Source of the DNA: UBA12087 sp964370815
Lineage (GTDB): Bacteria > Chloroflexota > Anaerolineae > Anaerolineales > Villigracilaceae
Length of the DNA stretch: 64,000 nucleotides
Reading direction: 5' to 3'
NCBI GenBank assembly: GCA_964370815.1
Contig: CAYJKQ010000004.1
Span: 124,001-188,000, forward strand
The notes beneath the pieces were generated by a model. That model was not told the DNA's origin. It was given only the letters and a program-made list of their open reading frames with translations, and did no database searches. The translations under genes and the position numbers were made by a program. Below, one piece after another: positions 24,436 through 33,081 of this stretch (positions within the stretch are counted from its first letter, which is position 1; the number at the start of each line of letters is the position of its first letter).

Positions 24436-24750
24436 AGATTCAGCGGCTGCGTCTCGCTAAGGCGAGATGACGAGGTGGAGGTTCCCCTGCTCGCGCAGGG
24501 CGCTAACCAGTTCTTCATTCTTCCAATGATATGGATTGAACTGGGAAAATCGGATTGATCAGCGGATGCCTCTGGAGTTTTGATCACAAACTCCCTTCTC
24601 CCTTCCACTAAAAGTGCGGGTGTGAATTTAACATCACACTCAACCGAAAAGCGCATGGCGACAGGCGTTACAAGGCTGGCACAGTGATTCAGGTCGTTCT
24701 CGTCTTCTACCTGTTTTCAATGGAAGGGCAGCTTTTTTCTCATGTTATTT
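24436..24750 (+). ncRNA. Candidate structured RNA with glmS-ribozyme-like elements
   Basis: No credible gene lies here, yet the stretch is full of paired elements. TCTCGC-TAAG-GCGAGA (24452-24467) is followed by TGACGAGG (24468-24475) and TGGAGGTT (24476-24483). Then come two hairpins (CCCTGC-TCGC-GCAGGG and CCAGTTC...GAACTGG), then ATCGG...AGCGGATGCCTC (24549-24572). Hairpins GGAGTTTT...AAACTCC and GTGTGA...TCACAC follow. The TGACGAGG / GGAGGTT / ATCG / GCGGATGCC series has the order of the glmS ribozyme core, but with a roughly 60-base insertion, weaker 3' matches and no glmS gene downstream. The stretch ends in an intrinsic terminator. Confidence 0.35.
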
Positions 24751-24753
24751 CTT

Positions 24754-24782
24754 AAAAGGCATGCCAGGCATGCCTTTTTTAT
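24754..24782 (+). terminator. Intrinsic terminator upstream of the EamA gene
   Basis: AAAAGGCATGCC, one base, GGCATGCCTTTT followed by more T. It is bidirectional in form. It ends the 6S / structured-RNA region and lies just before the EamA ribosome binding site, so it excludes the ATG at 24761 as that gene's start. Confidence 0.8.
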
Positions 24783-24796
24783 TTGGAAGGACTGAT

Positions 24797-25732
24797 TTGA
24801 AAATTCGAATTTGGATTCCATTGCTTGCGATATATCTGATCTGGGGATCAACGTATCTTGCCATTCGCTTTGCGATTGAAACCATTCCTCCATTCCTGAT
24901 GGCATCTGCTCGATTCTTGATCCCTGGGTTTCTTTTATATTTCTGGAGGCGGGCTGCCGGGGATCCAAAACCATCACTTCTTGAATGGAGATCAACCATA
25001 GTCATAGGAATTTTGCTGTTGGTTGGTGGAAATGGCGGTGTTACATGGGCAGAACAATTCATTCCATCGGGAGTGGCAGCGTTGATAATTGGTTCGGTGC
25101 CTCTATGGATAATAGTATTGAATCTCTTTACACCAGAAGGCAGGCATCTTGATAAGTTCGTGATCATAGGAATATTATTGGGTTTTTTCGGGATCGCGCT
25201 GCTTATTGGTCCATCCCAACTGATTGGCGCAAACCCCAACATCAATCCAGTGGGAATTATTGCTATTTTATTGGCAGCCATTTTCTGGTCTGCAGGTTCT
25301 TTATATGGCAGGAATGCCCATTTGCCAGCCTCACCTTTGCATAGTACAGGAATGGAATTTTTAGCTGGTGGAATTGGACTACTTATCATGAGCGGTTTAA
25401 CCGGGGAATATTCTGAATTTGCCTTTTCATCGATTTCAACTCGATCCTTTTTTAGTCTTATCTACTTGATGGTATTTGGTTCACTCATCGGCTTTGTCGC
25501 CTATACCTGGCTTCTCCGAAATGCTCCCATAACATTGGTGTCTACTTATGCATATGTAAATCCACTGATTGCCATCTTAATCGGTCATCTTCTTGCTCAA
25601 GAGCCTTTGAATCTGAGAATTTTTTCAGCTGCAGTGATCATTATTAGCTCTGTCTTCTTGATCAATAACACTATTCTAAGAAATTCGCCCACAACCAAAC
25701 AAAAAAAGATTCAATTTTCATCGATCAAATAA
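24797..25732 (+). CDS. EamA/DMT-family permease
   Basis: About 311 residues with ten hydrophobic helices in two five-helix EamA repeats. It starts with IPLLAIYLIWGSTYLAIRFA, the typical helix 1 of the drug/metabolite transporter superfamily, and ends with the second repeat (TYAYVNPLIAILIGHLLAQEP). The start is taken as TTG 24797 because GGAAGG lies six bases upstream; the ATG at 24761 falls inside a terminator stem. Members export amino acids, nucleosides or other metabolites, and the substrate cannot be inferred. It precedes glnA by 43 bases. Confidence 0.88.
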   Translation: MKIRIWIPLLAIYLIWGSTYLAIRFAIETIPPFLMASARFLIPGFLLYFWRRAAGDPKPSLLEWRSTIVIGILLLVGGNGGVTWAEQFIPSGVAALIIGSVPLWIIVLNLFTPEGRHLDKFVIIGILLGFFGIALLIGPSQLIGANPNINPVGIIAILLAAIFWSAGSLYGRNAHLPASPLHSTGMEFLAGGIGLLIMSGLTGEYSEFAFSSISTRSFFSLIYLMVFGSLIGFVAYTWLLRNAPITLVSTYAYVNPLIAILIGHLLAQEPLNLRIFSAAVIIISSVFLINNTILRNSPTTKQKKIQFSSIK

Positions 25733-25775
25733 CCCACTTACTCTATTAGATCTTAATTAAACCAGGAGAAATGAA

Positions 25776-27116
25776 ATGGATGCAAAAAATTTAATCTCAA
25801 GAGTAAAGGAAGATAATGTCAAATTTATCTCCTTCCAATTCACTGATGTGACCGGCGCAGTTAAGAGTGTAGATGCACCAATCAATCGTCTGGAATCTGC
25901 TCTCGAAGATGGGGTCTGGTTTGATGGATCTTCAGTAGAAGGATTTGCACGCATCCAAGAAAGTGATATGCGTTTGGAAATCGATCCGGACACTTATGCA
26001 GTCTTGCCTTGGTCTTCACCAGAGGCCAAACGAGCCCGTGTTTTCTGCAATATCTACACTCCCGATGATCAACATTTTGAAGGGGACCCTCGTGGAACTC
26101 TCAAGGAAATGCTTAAGAAAATTACAGATCGTGGATGGACTTTCAATGTTGGTCCGGAACCAGAGTTTTTCCTATTCAAGCGAAATGGAAATGGGGACAA
26201 CATCCACCCTGTACCATATGATGTTGGTGGATATTTTGATTTTTCTGCTGACGATGAAGCTGTTCGTGTTCGAACGGAACTGATCGATGCTTTAAATTCC
26301 ATGGGATTGGATGTGGAAGTTGGTCACCATGAAGTTGCCCTGGGACAGCATGAGATCGATTTTCGTTTTGCCGATGCACTCCGTACTGCAGACAATGTAT
26401 TAACATTTAAATATACTGTCAAGGCGATTGCTGCCAAGTATGGATTGATAGCCTCCTTCATGCCCAAACCTTTATTTGGAACAAATGGATCCGGTATGCA
26501 TTGCCATCAGTCAATTTTTGACTCTAATGGAAACAATCTGTTTTTCGATCCTAAGGATGAATACCATCTTTCAAAAATGGCTTACTCATTTATTGCTGGA
26601 CAACTAACCCACGCGCGTGCCCTTGCTGCGATCGTAGCACCCACAGTAAATTCCTACAAACGACTGGTTCCAGGTTATGAAGCTCCTGTTTATATCGGAT
26701 GGGCACAACAAAACCGTTCAGCTCTTATTCGGATTCCGCGGTTTACCGAGGGACGCGACAAAGCTGTGCGGGCTGAATTGCGGTTCCCGGATCCATCATC
26801 CAATCCCTATCTGGCTTTTGCTTCAATTTTAGGCGCAGGTTTGGATGGAATTGAAAAAAATATGATTCCTCCTGCTCCATTAAACAATGTCAATGTGTAT
26901 CATCTTAGCGAGGAAGAAAGAATTAAGATGGGGATAACTTCATTGCCTGGTTCTTTGGGAGAAGCCCTCGTAGAATTGGAGAAAGATCTGGTTATCCAGG
27001 ATGCTATCGGACCTGTCACTTATGAAGCCTTCAGGCGTGCAAAATTAGCTGAAAGAGATGAATATCGTACGGCAGTGACTGATTGGGAAGTAAAGCGTTA
27101 TCTTGAAATTTCATGA
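25776..27116 (+). CDS. glnA: Glutamine synthetase, type I
   Basis: A 446-residue GSI of the short (alpha-type) length. Visible landmarks are the N-terminal DVTGAVKSVDAPIN, the active-site latch WFDGSSVEGFARI, the metal-binding glutamates in GPEPEFFLFK and EVGHHEVALGQHEID, the loop NGSGMHCHQS and the substrate loop RFPDPSSNPY. It makes glutamine from glutamate, ammonia and ATP. The short form lacks the adenylylation insert of the beta type, so feedback or GlnR-like control is more likely than GlnE. An AGGAG box precedes the ATG. Glutamine is also the amide donor for GatCAB upstream. Confidence 0.97.
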   Translation: MDAKNLISRVKEDNVKFISFQFTDVTGAVKSVDAPINRLESALEDGVWFDGSSVEGFARIQESDMRLEIDPDTYAVLPWSSPEAKRARVFCNIYTPDDQHFEGDPRGTLKEMLKKITDRGWTFNVGPEPEFFLFKRNGNGDNIHPVPYDVGGYFDFSADDEAVRVRTELIDALNSMGLDVEVGHHEVALGQHEIDFRFADALRTADNVLTFKYTVKAIAAKYGLIASFMPKPLFGTNGSGMHCHQSIFDSNGNNLFFDPKDEYHLSKMAYSFIAGQLTHARALAAIVAPTVNSYKRLVPGYEAPVYIGWAQQNRSALIRIPRFTEGRDKAVRAELRFPDPSSNPYLAFASILGAGLDGIEKNMIPPAPLNNVNVYHLSEEERIKMGITSLPGSLGEALVELEKDLVIQDAIGPVTYEAFRRAKLAERDEYRTAVTDWEVKRYLEIS

Positions 27117-27425
27117 TCGCGGAAGTTCTAAATTGTGTTATACTACTCGATTGTTATTCCATGAGGAATTACAATCAAACGGTAGATTCAAAAATAATGA
27201 TTGGGTGCCCCAAAGAATACTCCGCTCATTTTTAGAGATGAAACCATAAAATTTTATAATGTTTTGATCATTCCAGTAGGATCCCGGCCTGCTAATCCTG
27301 TCGGGATCTTTTCTTGCAAGTAGCCGGTATTTCGAAAGATCAGCTGGTTGTTGGTAGGTTATGGGATATGTCCTGAAAAGGTCATTAAGCACATCGGAGT
27401 CATCAAAACATCCAAGGAGATATTG
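27117..27425 (+). promoter_or_regulatory. Spacer and long leader of the DEAD-box helicase gene
   Basis: About 310 bases without a convincing gene. A TATACT box (27139-27144) lies near the glnA end and a possible 24-codon frame starts at 27161. A hairpin GATCCCG...CGGGATC (27280-27308) followed by TTTTCT could be the glnA terminator or an attenuator of the helicase. Long leaders are common for cold-shock helicases. Function is inference. Confidence 0.4.
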
Positions 27426-29069
27426 ATGACTTCAGATTTTAACGATATGAACCTGCACCCGCAGTTGGCGCAGGCTGTTCTTGATTGCGGTTATTTGACC
27501 CCGACACCAATTCAGAGCAAAGTAATTCCGGTTATGTTAACCGGTCAGGATGTTCTTGGTCAGGCTAAAACCGGAACCGGTAAAACAGCCGCATTCGCCC
27601 TCCCTATCCTAAATAACTTAATACCAGATCAAAATCATATCCAAGCCCTGATTTTAGCTCCAACGCGAGAATTAGCCATGCAAGTTGCCAACGAATTCAA
27701 GAAATACGGCAAGATATCTGGCGCTCGTATTCTTGCGGTTTATGGTGGGCAACCATATGGTCCCCAGATCACACGATTAAAAAAAGGAGTTGACATCGTA
27801 GTTGGCACTCCTGGGCGACTCTTGGATCTGATAGATCGAAAAGTCCTCAATCTTAGTCAAGTGAACACGGTAGTCCTGGATGAAGCAGATGAAATGCTTA
27901 GTATGGGATTCGTTGAGGATATTGAATCCATCCTGAAGCAAACACCTGAGAATCGCCAAACCGCATTATTCTCTGCCACCCTGCCGACCACAATACAAAA
28001 ATTAGCGAAAACATACATGAAGGATCCGCAGTCAATTGCAATTAAAGGGGATCACCTGACTGTTGACAGCATTGAACAACGTTATTATCTGATTAACGAT
28101 CGCGATAAATTAGCAGCCCTTTCACTTCTTTTTGAAGTAGAACCTATAACTCGTGCTTTAATATTCGTTCGAACTCGTGCCGGTACTGGAGATCTTACAA
28201 ATGCCTTGAACTCCCGAGGTTTCCCGGCTGAAACTTTGAATGGTGATCTAACCCAGGATGCACGTGAGAGAGTTGTGGCACGATTTCGAAATAATCAGAT
28301 CAAAGTCCTGGTGGCAACAGACGTTGCAGCGCGTGGTCTTGATATTGACGATATATCCCATGTAATTAATTACGATTTACCTGATGAGATCGAACTGTAC
28401 GTCCATCGCATCGGTCGAACAGGCCGTGCAGGTAAAACGGGCATCTCTCTCACCTTGCTTTCTCCGAAAGAACTTTGGAGGCTGCGCCGGATAGAGGGCT
28501 TTACTAAAACCAGCATAACTCGTTCGTCTTTACCAACAGAGCAAGATGTTCTCAATCACCGACAAAAACAGTTGATAGAACAGGTTGTAGTGTGGTTGAA
28601 ACGAGCACGTTTCACAAAAGAACGAGAAATCGTCTCATTGTTGGTGGAGGAGGGTTACCAGGTGGAAGATATTGCTGCTGCTGCCTTAAAAATTGCACGG
28701 GCAGAAGAAAAACAACGTCCCATAACATCCGTACTTGAAGCGCTGGATTTCCGCACAAGCAAGGGAGTTCGAAGTAATCCTAAACATATTTCCAGAAATT
28801 CTAATCCCACCACAAAGTCTAAGACTTCACACGAAGAAGGCATGGTACGGTTAAGTATAAGCAAAGGTCGATCACATGGGGTTCGTCCAAATGACATTGT
28901 AAGCACGATCGCATATTTCGCTGATATCCCCGGAAATAGTATCGGAAAAATCCTGATTGAAGATAAATTAACCTGGGTTGATGTCCCAGAGCAGTATGTT
29001 GCTCAAGTTTTATCCAATACAGGTAATTTCAAACTTCGTCAAGAGAATGTTTCCATTTCAAGGGCATAA
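27426..29069 (+). CDS. deaD: DEAD-box RNA helicase, CsdA/DeaD type
   Basis: 547 residues. The Q motif is followed by GQAKTGTGKTAAF (motif I), PTRELA (Ia), TPGRLLD (Ib), VLDEADEML (II), SATLP (III), the second RecA domain with ARGLDIDDISHV (V) and HRIGRTGRAG (VI), and a C-terminal DbpA-type RNA-binding domain (about 470-545). This domain order is that of cold-shock helicases that help ribosome assembly and mRNA unwinding. ATG 27426 is used because AAGGAGA lies seven bases upstream; the frame extends upstream without support. The symbol reflects family resemblance. Confidence 0.93.
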   Translation: MTSDFNDMNLHPQLAQAVLDCGYLTPTPIQSKVIPVMLTGQDVLGQAKTGTGKTAAFALPILNNLIPDQNHIQALILAPTRELAMQVANEFKKYGKISGARILAVYGGQPYGPQITRLKKGVDIVVGTPGRLLDLIDRKVLNLSQVNTVVLDEADEMLSMGFVEDIESILKQTPENRQTALFSATLPTTIQKLAKTYMKDPQSIAIKGDHLTVDSIEQRYYLINDRDKLAALSLLFEVEPITRALIFVRTRAGTGDLTNALNSRGFPAETLNGDLTQDARERVVARFRNNQIKVLVATDVAARGLDIDDISHVINYDLPDEIELYVHRIGRTGRAGKTGISLTLLSPKELWRLRRIEGFTKTSITRSSLPTEQDVLNHRQKQLIEQVVVWLKRARFTKEREIVSLLVEEGYQVEDIAAAALKIARAEEKQRPITSVLEALDFRTSKGVRSNPKHISRNSNPTTKSKTSHEEGMVRLSISKGRSHGVRPNDIVSTIAYFADIPGNSIGKILIEDKLTWVDVPEQYVAQVLSNTGNFKLRQENVSISRA

Positions 29070-29080
29070 TTATTTCCAAT

Positions 29081-29113
29081 AAAAAAATGCCGACTTACAC
29101 TCGGCATTTTTTT
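29081..29113 (+). terminator. Intrinsic terminator after the DEAD-box helicase gene
   Basis: AAAAAAATGCCGA, seven bases, TCGGCATTTTTTT: a six-base G+C-containing stem with A and T flanks. It lies 11 bases after the helicase stop. The following 120 bases up to the convergent plsC-like gene hold nothing recognisable. Confidence 0.9.
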
Positions 29114-29236
29114 ATTTTCTATCAAAACCAAAGCCTATCCAATAATTATTATGAGGATGAATTAATTGCTTAGGAATTAAGTTGTGGGAAATAACTCTTT
29201 TTTCCAACTTAACTGATCGACGAATCTTTGAAATTG

Positions 29237-29908
29237 CTATGAAAAAAGTAAATGCTCTGTTGTTGCATTGGTGAGATCAGAATATTCACCCCTATATTCC
29301 TCCGGAAGAAGTGCTGCCAATTGATACATCAATTCATCCACGATGATCTGGCGAGTTTTCTTATCTATTTTTTCGCCTTTTGTTCTTATTACAATTGGAT
29401 CTCCAACACGGACATAAAAATTCGTCCTTTGTAAATGTTTTACATTGGATTTGAAGTTTTCGCCACCCCAATGTGCCAAAGGTATGAGGGGAGCTCCGCT
29501 ACGGATCGCCAACATTACAATGCCTGGACGCCCACGTAATAATCTACCTGATTTATTGCGAGTCCCTTCAGGAGCCATCCCCAGTATTTTTCCCTCACTC
29601 AAACAATCCAGAGACATACGCATGGCATCCATATCGGCATCACCACGTCGAATCGGAATTATTCCCCATAAATTAAACAACCAAGCCATAAAAGCATTGT
29701 CCCATGTTTCAATTTTGGCAATCCCGGTTAGGGGTCTTGGCAGAAGCAAAACGAAAATCAAGGGAATTTCGATCGATCCTGTGTGATTTGCGTAAACTAT
29801 CAATGGACCTTTTAGAGGAAGTCTATCGAGATCCTTGGTATTGACCCTGCAAAAAATAACCAACCCCAGCCTGATTATTAGAACTACAAACCAACGAACA
29901 AAATTCAT
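29237..29908 (-). CDS. PlsC-type lysophospholipid acyltransferase
   Basis: A 223-residue acyltransferase with an N-terminal hydrophobic anchor (FVRWFVVLIIRLGLVIF). The active-site block I reads NHTGSIEIP, so it is H-X4-E where the family normally has H-X4-D. Block III PEGTRNKSGRL matches the substrate-binding EGTRS motif well. Such enzymes add the second fatty acid to lysophosphatidic acid to make phosphatidic acid. Its start codon overlaps the stop of the upstream lipid-kinase gene by four bases (ATGA), so the pair is translationally coupled and probably works in one lipid pathway. Confidence 0.85.
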   Translation of the reverse strand: MNFVRWFVVLIIRLGLVIFCRVNTKDLDRLPLKGPLIVYANHTGSIEIPLIFVLLLPRPLTGIAKIETWDNAFMAWLFNLWGIIPIRRGDADMDAMRMSLDCLSEGKILGMAPEGTRNKSGRLLRGRPGIVMLAIRSGAPLIPLAHWGGENFKSNVKHLQRTNFYVRVGDPIVIRTKGEKIDKKTRQIIVDELMYQLAALLPEEYRGEYSDLTNATTEHLLFS

Positions 29909-30840
29909 TTCCTGGGTGATCCCGAAATGATAAATTCGAGACGTTGTGGTAATAATTCGATAAACAATTTATCACCACTATAACATAAGGTCTCTCCATC
30001 ACAGTGTGCTGGCAAGGAACCCTTAACCGCGATGATAGATATTTTTTTAGCCCGGGCTGTCTTTACTTCTGGTTGAGTTGCTTGTGTCCCTTTCATAAAA
30101 TATGTAATCAATTGGAGTATCCTAATTTTCGAAGCTGAGGCAGCGATGCATAAATCCAGCCATCCATCTCCCGGATCTCCATTGGGAGCCATATAAAAGC
30201 CTCCGCCCATACGTTGACCATTCATAATAGAGGTCATTAATGAAGTTTGTTCAATGCAAGTTTCATCATAAGTGATCTGTACCAGAGGTGCAGTAAAGTA
30301 TAAGAATATGGTTCTTAGTGCGGCAATTAGATAAGCCAATAAGCCGCGCGTCCAGCGAATCTTAACCGCTTCGAAACCTACTGCAGCATCAAAACCCATG
30401 CCAACCCCGTTACCAAAATATCGACCATCCGGATAATCACCACCTTTTACCAATCCAATATCCATCATTCTACGTTTATCTTCACTTAAAACTGTAAAAC
30501 AGTCATCAAACTTCCCAGGAATGTTCATCCCATAAGCCAGGTCATTTCCTGTTCCAACAGTTATGATACCCATTGCAGTTCTGTTCTTTCCTTTAATTTG
30601 TGCTTGCATTAAACCATTTAGTACTTCATTGGCCGTTCCATCCCCACTTGCAGACACAACTACATCAAATCCATCCAAGGCAGCCTGTTCAGCCAATTCT
30701 GCAGCATGCCAGGGTCGGTCAGTTTGAACCAGGTCATAATCCAAACCTATCTCTTTGAGTTTTTCTTCAATTGCAGGAATCATCTTCTCAGCAAAACCTC
30801 GACCGGCAATAGGATTTACAATTATCTTGTACCTGGGCAT
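29905..30840 (-). CDS. Diacylglycerol-kinase family lipid kinase (YegS/DgkB-like)
   Basis: A 311-residue protein starting MPRYKIIVNPIAGRGFAEK. It has the DAGK catalytic motif SASGDGTANEVLNGL and the following TVGTGNDLAYGMN, which bind ATP, and a C-terminal beta-sandwich (SLPAHCDGETL). The family phosphorylates diacylglycerol or similar lipids, and DgkB feeds diacylglycerol back to phosphatidic acid. The overlap with the PlsC-like gene supports a phospholipid role. A GAGGAG ribosome binding site precedes the ATG. A paralogue lies at 41.2 kb. Confidence 0.88.
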   Translation of the reverse strand: MPRYKIIVNPIAGRGFAEKMIPAIEEKLKEIGLDYDLVQTDRPWHAAELAEQAALDGFDVVVSASGDGTANEVLNGLMQAQIKGKNRTAMGIITVGTGNDLAYGMNIPGKFDDCFTVLSEDKRRMMDIGLVKGGDYPDGRYFGNGVGMGFDAAVGFEAVKIRWTRGLLAYLIAALRTIFLYFTAPLVQITYDETCIEQTSLMTSIMNGQRMGGGFYMAPNGDPGDGWLDLCIAASASKIRILQLITYFMKGTQATQPEVKTARAKKISIIAVKGSLPAHCDGETLCYSGDKLFIELLPQRLEFIISGSPRK

Positions 30841-30939
30841 TTATTTTTCTCCTCAAAATTATTTGGGATAGCACATTGGTTCCCATTTTACATGAGATTT
30901 CGGTTTTCTGGCATATTTATTGATAAAATAACAAGAGTT

Positions 30940-32493
30940 ATGCTGATTATTCTTCCAGTACTTATCTTGATGGTAACTACCATAATACTGGTCCTACTGA
31001 TATTATTTAAACCTGGTTTTCGTTTCCATTGGCTAATAGCAATTCTAGGATCAATATTATCAGTAGTTGCAGTCTTTCTATGGTTAACCAAGCTCCCATT
31101 TTCTTTTTCCCTACCCCCATGGGAGCCTCAAACAATATTTCTTTATTCTCCTTCATGGCTGGCAGATGGAGTCTCCTGGTTGTTTGCAATCAGCTTGTCA
31201 ACTCTTGGATTAGCGACCATATCTACAGCAGTTATTCGCAAACTTTCAAATCCTTGGAATTGGGCGAGCATCCTATTCCTTGTATCAATTGGATTATTGA
31301 TAGTTGCTTCCAATAACCCTCTAACATTGGTTATTGCATGGCTAGCTTTGGATATTACAGAATTAGCTACCTTGTTGAGAACAGTTAAAGAAGATAAAAG
31401 TGAAGAATTAGTTGTAGCCTTTGCCATTCGTCTCAGTGGTGTTTTTTTATTGCTATGGGCTAGTATTCTTAGTATTTCTTCGGGTGGACCGATGAATTTC
31501 AGGGTGATACCCGATAGAGTAGGTATCCTGTTATTATTTGCCGCTTTGCTTCGATTGGGAGTTTTTCCGCTCCACCTTCCGATATACGATTTGGAGCAAA
31601 GGCGCGGGATCATTACAACGCTGCGCCTTGTTTCTTCGGCATCCGGTCTCTCACTAATAGCACGCATCCCTGTGACTTCCTTCCCATCTCAATTCCTCCC
31701 GTACTTAATTTTGATAACTGGAATTTTTACCGTCATTAGTGGCTGGAGTTGGCTTCGATCTAATGACGAACTTGCAGGGCGACCTTTTTTAATGTCAGGT
31801 ATCGGCTTCCTTGCAGTTACAGCTACACTCCTCGGAAATCCAAGAGGAAGTGCTGCCTGGGGCATCTGTTTGATTCTGTCTGGCGGTTTACTTTTCATGA
31901 ATTCAATCGGTGGAAGGAGCGCTTATTGGTTACTAGGCATGAGTTTGTGGATTTTATCAACACTCCCTTTTTCCATGACAGCAAGTGTATGGAATAATCC
32001 TTCAAATATCAACATTCTATTATTAATTCCCTATTTTCTTGGGTTTTCATTAATCTTCGCCGGCTATTTCCGACATGCATTTGCACGACCAGGTGATATC
32101 GATATCAAACACGAACCGAGATGGGTTCAAGTAATCTACCCACTCGGTTTAAGTGTTTTACCAATTGTTGGAATTTTGTTAGGTCTCACCGAATGGTTTC
32201 AGACTAGATCAATTGGTTCCTGGTGGATGAGCTTCATTACTATTATCTTGTCTCTCATTATTTATTATCTAGTTACTCGAATAATCAAACCTTCCATTAT
32301 GAAAAAATTGCGATATCGACCAGATATGACAAATTTTTTTTCAATCGCTTTTTGGAGATTTTACCGTTTTATTCGCCAGATAATTTCTCTCCTGACATCC
32401 ATCCTGGAAGGAGATGGGGGTATGCTCTGGTCGATCGTCATATTAGTACTTTTAATTTCCATCATTTCACAAACTTTACAATATTCACAATAA
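30940..32493 (+). CDS. Complex I/Mrp antiporter-like membrane subunit (NuoL/M/N family)
   Basis: About 517 residues with some 14 hydrophobic helices. The middle resembles the proton-conducting transporter family: a Glu in a helix (WLALDITELATLL) like the key Glu of TM5, and LLRLGVFPLHLPIYDLE, equivalent to the K-x4-P-x-H stretch of TM7, with Arg in place of Lys. The frame is open from 30706, but that part overlaps the opposite gene. ATG 30940, with AAGAG upstream, gives a normal membrane start. It is followed by two more membrane genes and no other Nuo or Mrp subunits, so partners and ion are unknown. Confidence 0.72.
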   Translation: MLIILPVLILMVTTIILVLLILFKPGFRFHWLIAILGSILSVVAVFLWLTKLPFSFSLPPWEPQTIFLYSPSWLADGVSWLFAISLSTLGLATISTAVIRKLSNPWNWASILFLVSIGLLIVASNNPLTLVIAWLALDITELATLLRTVKEDKSEELVVAFAIRLSGVFLLLWASILSISSGGPMNFRVIPDRVGILLLFAALLRLGVFPLHLPIYDLEQRRGIITTLRLVSSASGLSLIARIPVTSFPSQFLPYLILITGIFTVISGWSWLRSNDELAGRPFLMSGIGFLAVTATLLGNPRGSAAWGICLILSGGLLFMNSIGGRSAYWLLGMSLWILSTLPFSMTASVWNNPSNINILLLIPYFLGFSLIFAGYFRHAFARPGDIDIKHEPRWVQVIYPLGLSVLPIVGILLGLTEWFQTRSIGSWWMSFITIILSLIIYYLVTRIIKPSIMKKLRYRPDMTNFFSIAFWRFYRFIRQIISLLTSILEGDGGMLWSIVILVLLISIISQTLQYSQ

Positions 32494-32496
32494 TAC

Positions 32497-33081
32497 ATGC
32501 TTCTAGACTTTGTTTTCATAATAGTAATCTTGGGGGCATCAATTGGGCAGATGCTTAGTCGCGACTGGAGGTGGAGCCTTGGTTTCCTTGGAGCCCAGTA
32601 CCTGGGTGTGTTTGGTTTCGTTCAATCAATTTGGCCATTAAATCTGGCAATCGTTAAACTCATATCCGGTTTTATTGTGTGTATTGCTTTTGCAACATCA
32701 CAGAAAAGTACTAAGGCGTTCTCTTTCTCGGAAACAGCCTGGCCACAAGGTCGTCTATTTCGTTTATTAGCAACAGCGTTGATATTATTAACTACACTCT
32801 CGATTGCGTCCCAAACATCCAGATGGCTGGGAATAAGCAACCCGATAGGAACATGGGCTAGCCTTCTTCTGATGGGAATCGGATTATTACAACTCGGTAT
32901 TACTACTCAGCCTATGCGAGTAATAATTGCACTGCTAACATTAATTTCTGGTTTTGAAATTATATATGCTTTTATTGAATCATCAGCCTTAGTTGCAGCC
33001 ATGCTAGTTCTGATCAACCTTGGATTGTCCCTGGTTGGGATCTACCTGCTCAGTACTGATTATTTGGAGAATGTCTATTGA
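32497..33081 (+). CDS. Small polytopic membrane protein of the antiporter-like module
   Basis: A 194-residue protein with about six hydrophobic helices, starting MLLDFVFIIVILGASIGQML. I do not recognise its family. It begins three bases after the preceding NuoL-like gene and its stop overlaps the TTG start of the next by four bases. The three are therefore almost certainly one transcript and possibly one complex. By position it could correspond to small membrane subunits (NuoJ/NuoK or MrpC-like), but no signature is visible. Confidence 0.65.
   Translation: MLLDFVFIIVILGASIGQMLSRDWRWSLGFLGAQYLGVFGFVQSIWPLNLAIVKLISGFIVCIAFATSQKSTKAFSFSETAWPQGRLFRLLATALILLTTLSIASQTSRWLGISNPIGTWASLLLMGIGLLQLGITTQPMRVIIALLTLISGFEIIYAFIESSALVAAMLVLINLGLSLVGIYLLSTDYLENVY

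Noticed and set aside
24417..24656. 79-codon frame on the minus strand
   Set aside because: No ribosome binding site, no recognisable protein features, and it lies opposite a stretch better explained as structured RNA.
24240..24750. RNase P RNA, tmRNA or SRP RNA in the gene-free region
   Set aside because: The universal RNase P boxes, the tmRNA tRNA-like ends and the SRP GGAAGG loop context are not present on either strand.
30706..30939. N-terminal extension of the NuoL-like protein
   Set aside because: It would overlap the start of the lipid-kinase gene on the other strand and is not a plausible membrane-protein start; ATG 30940 fits better.
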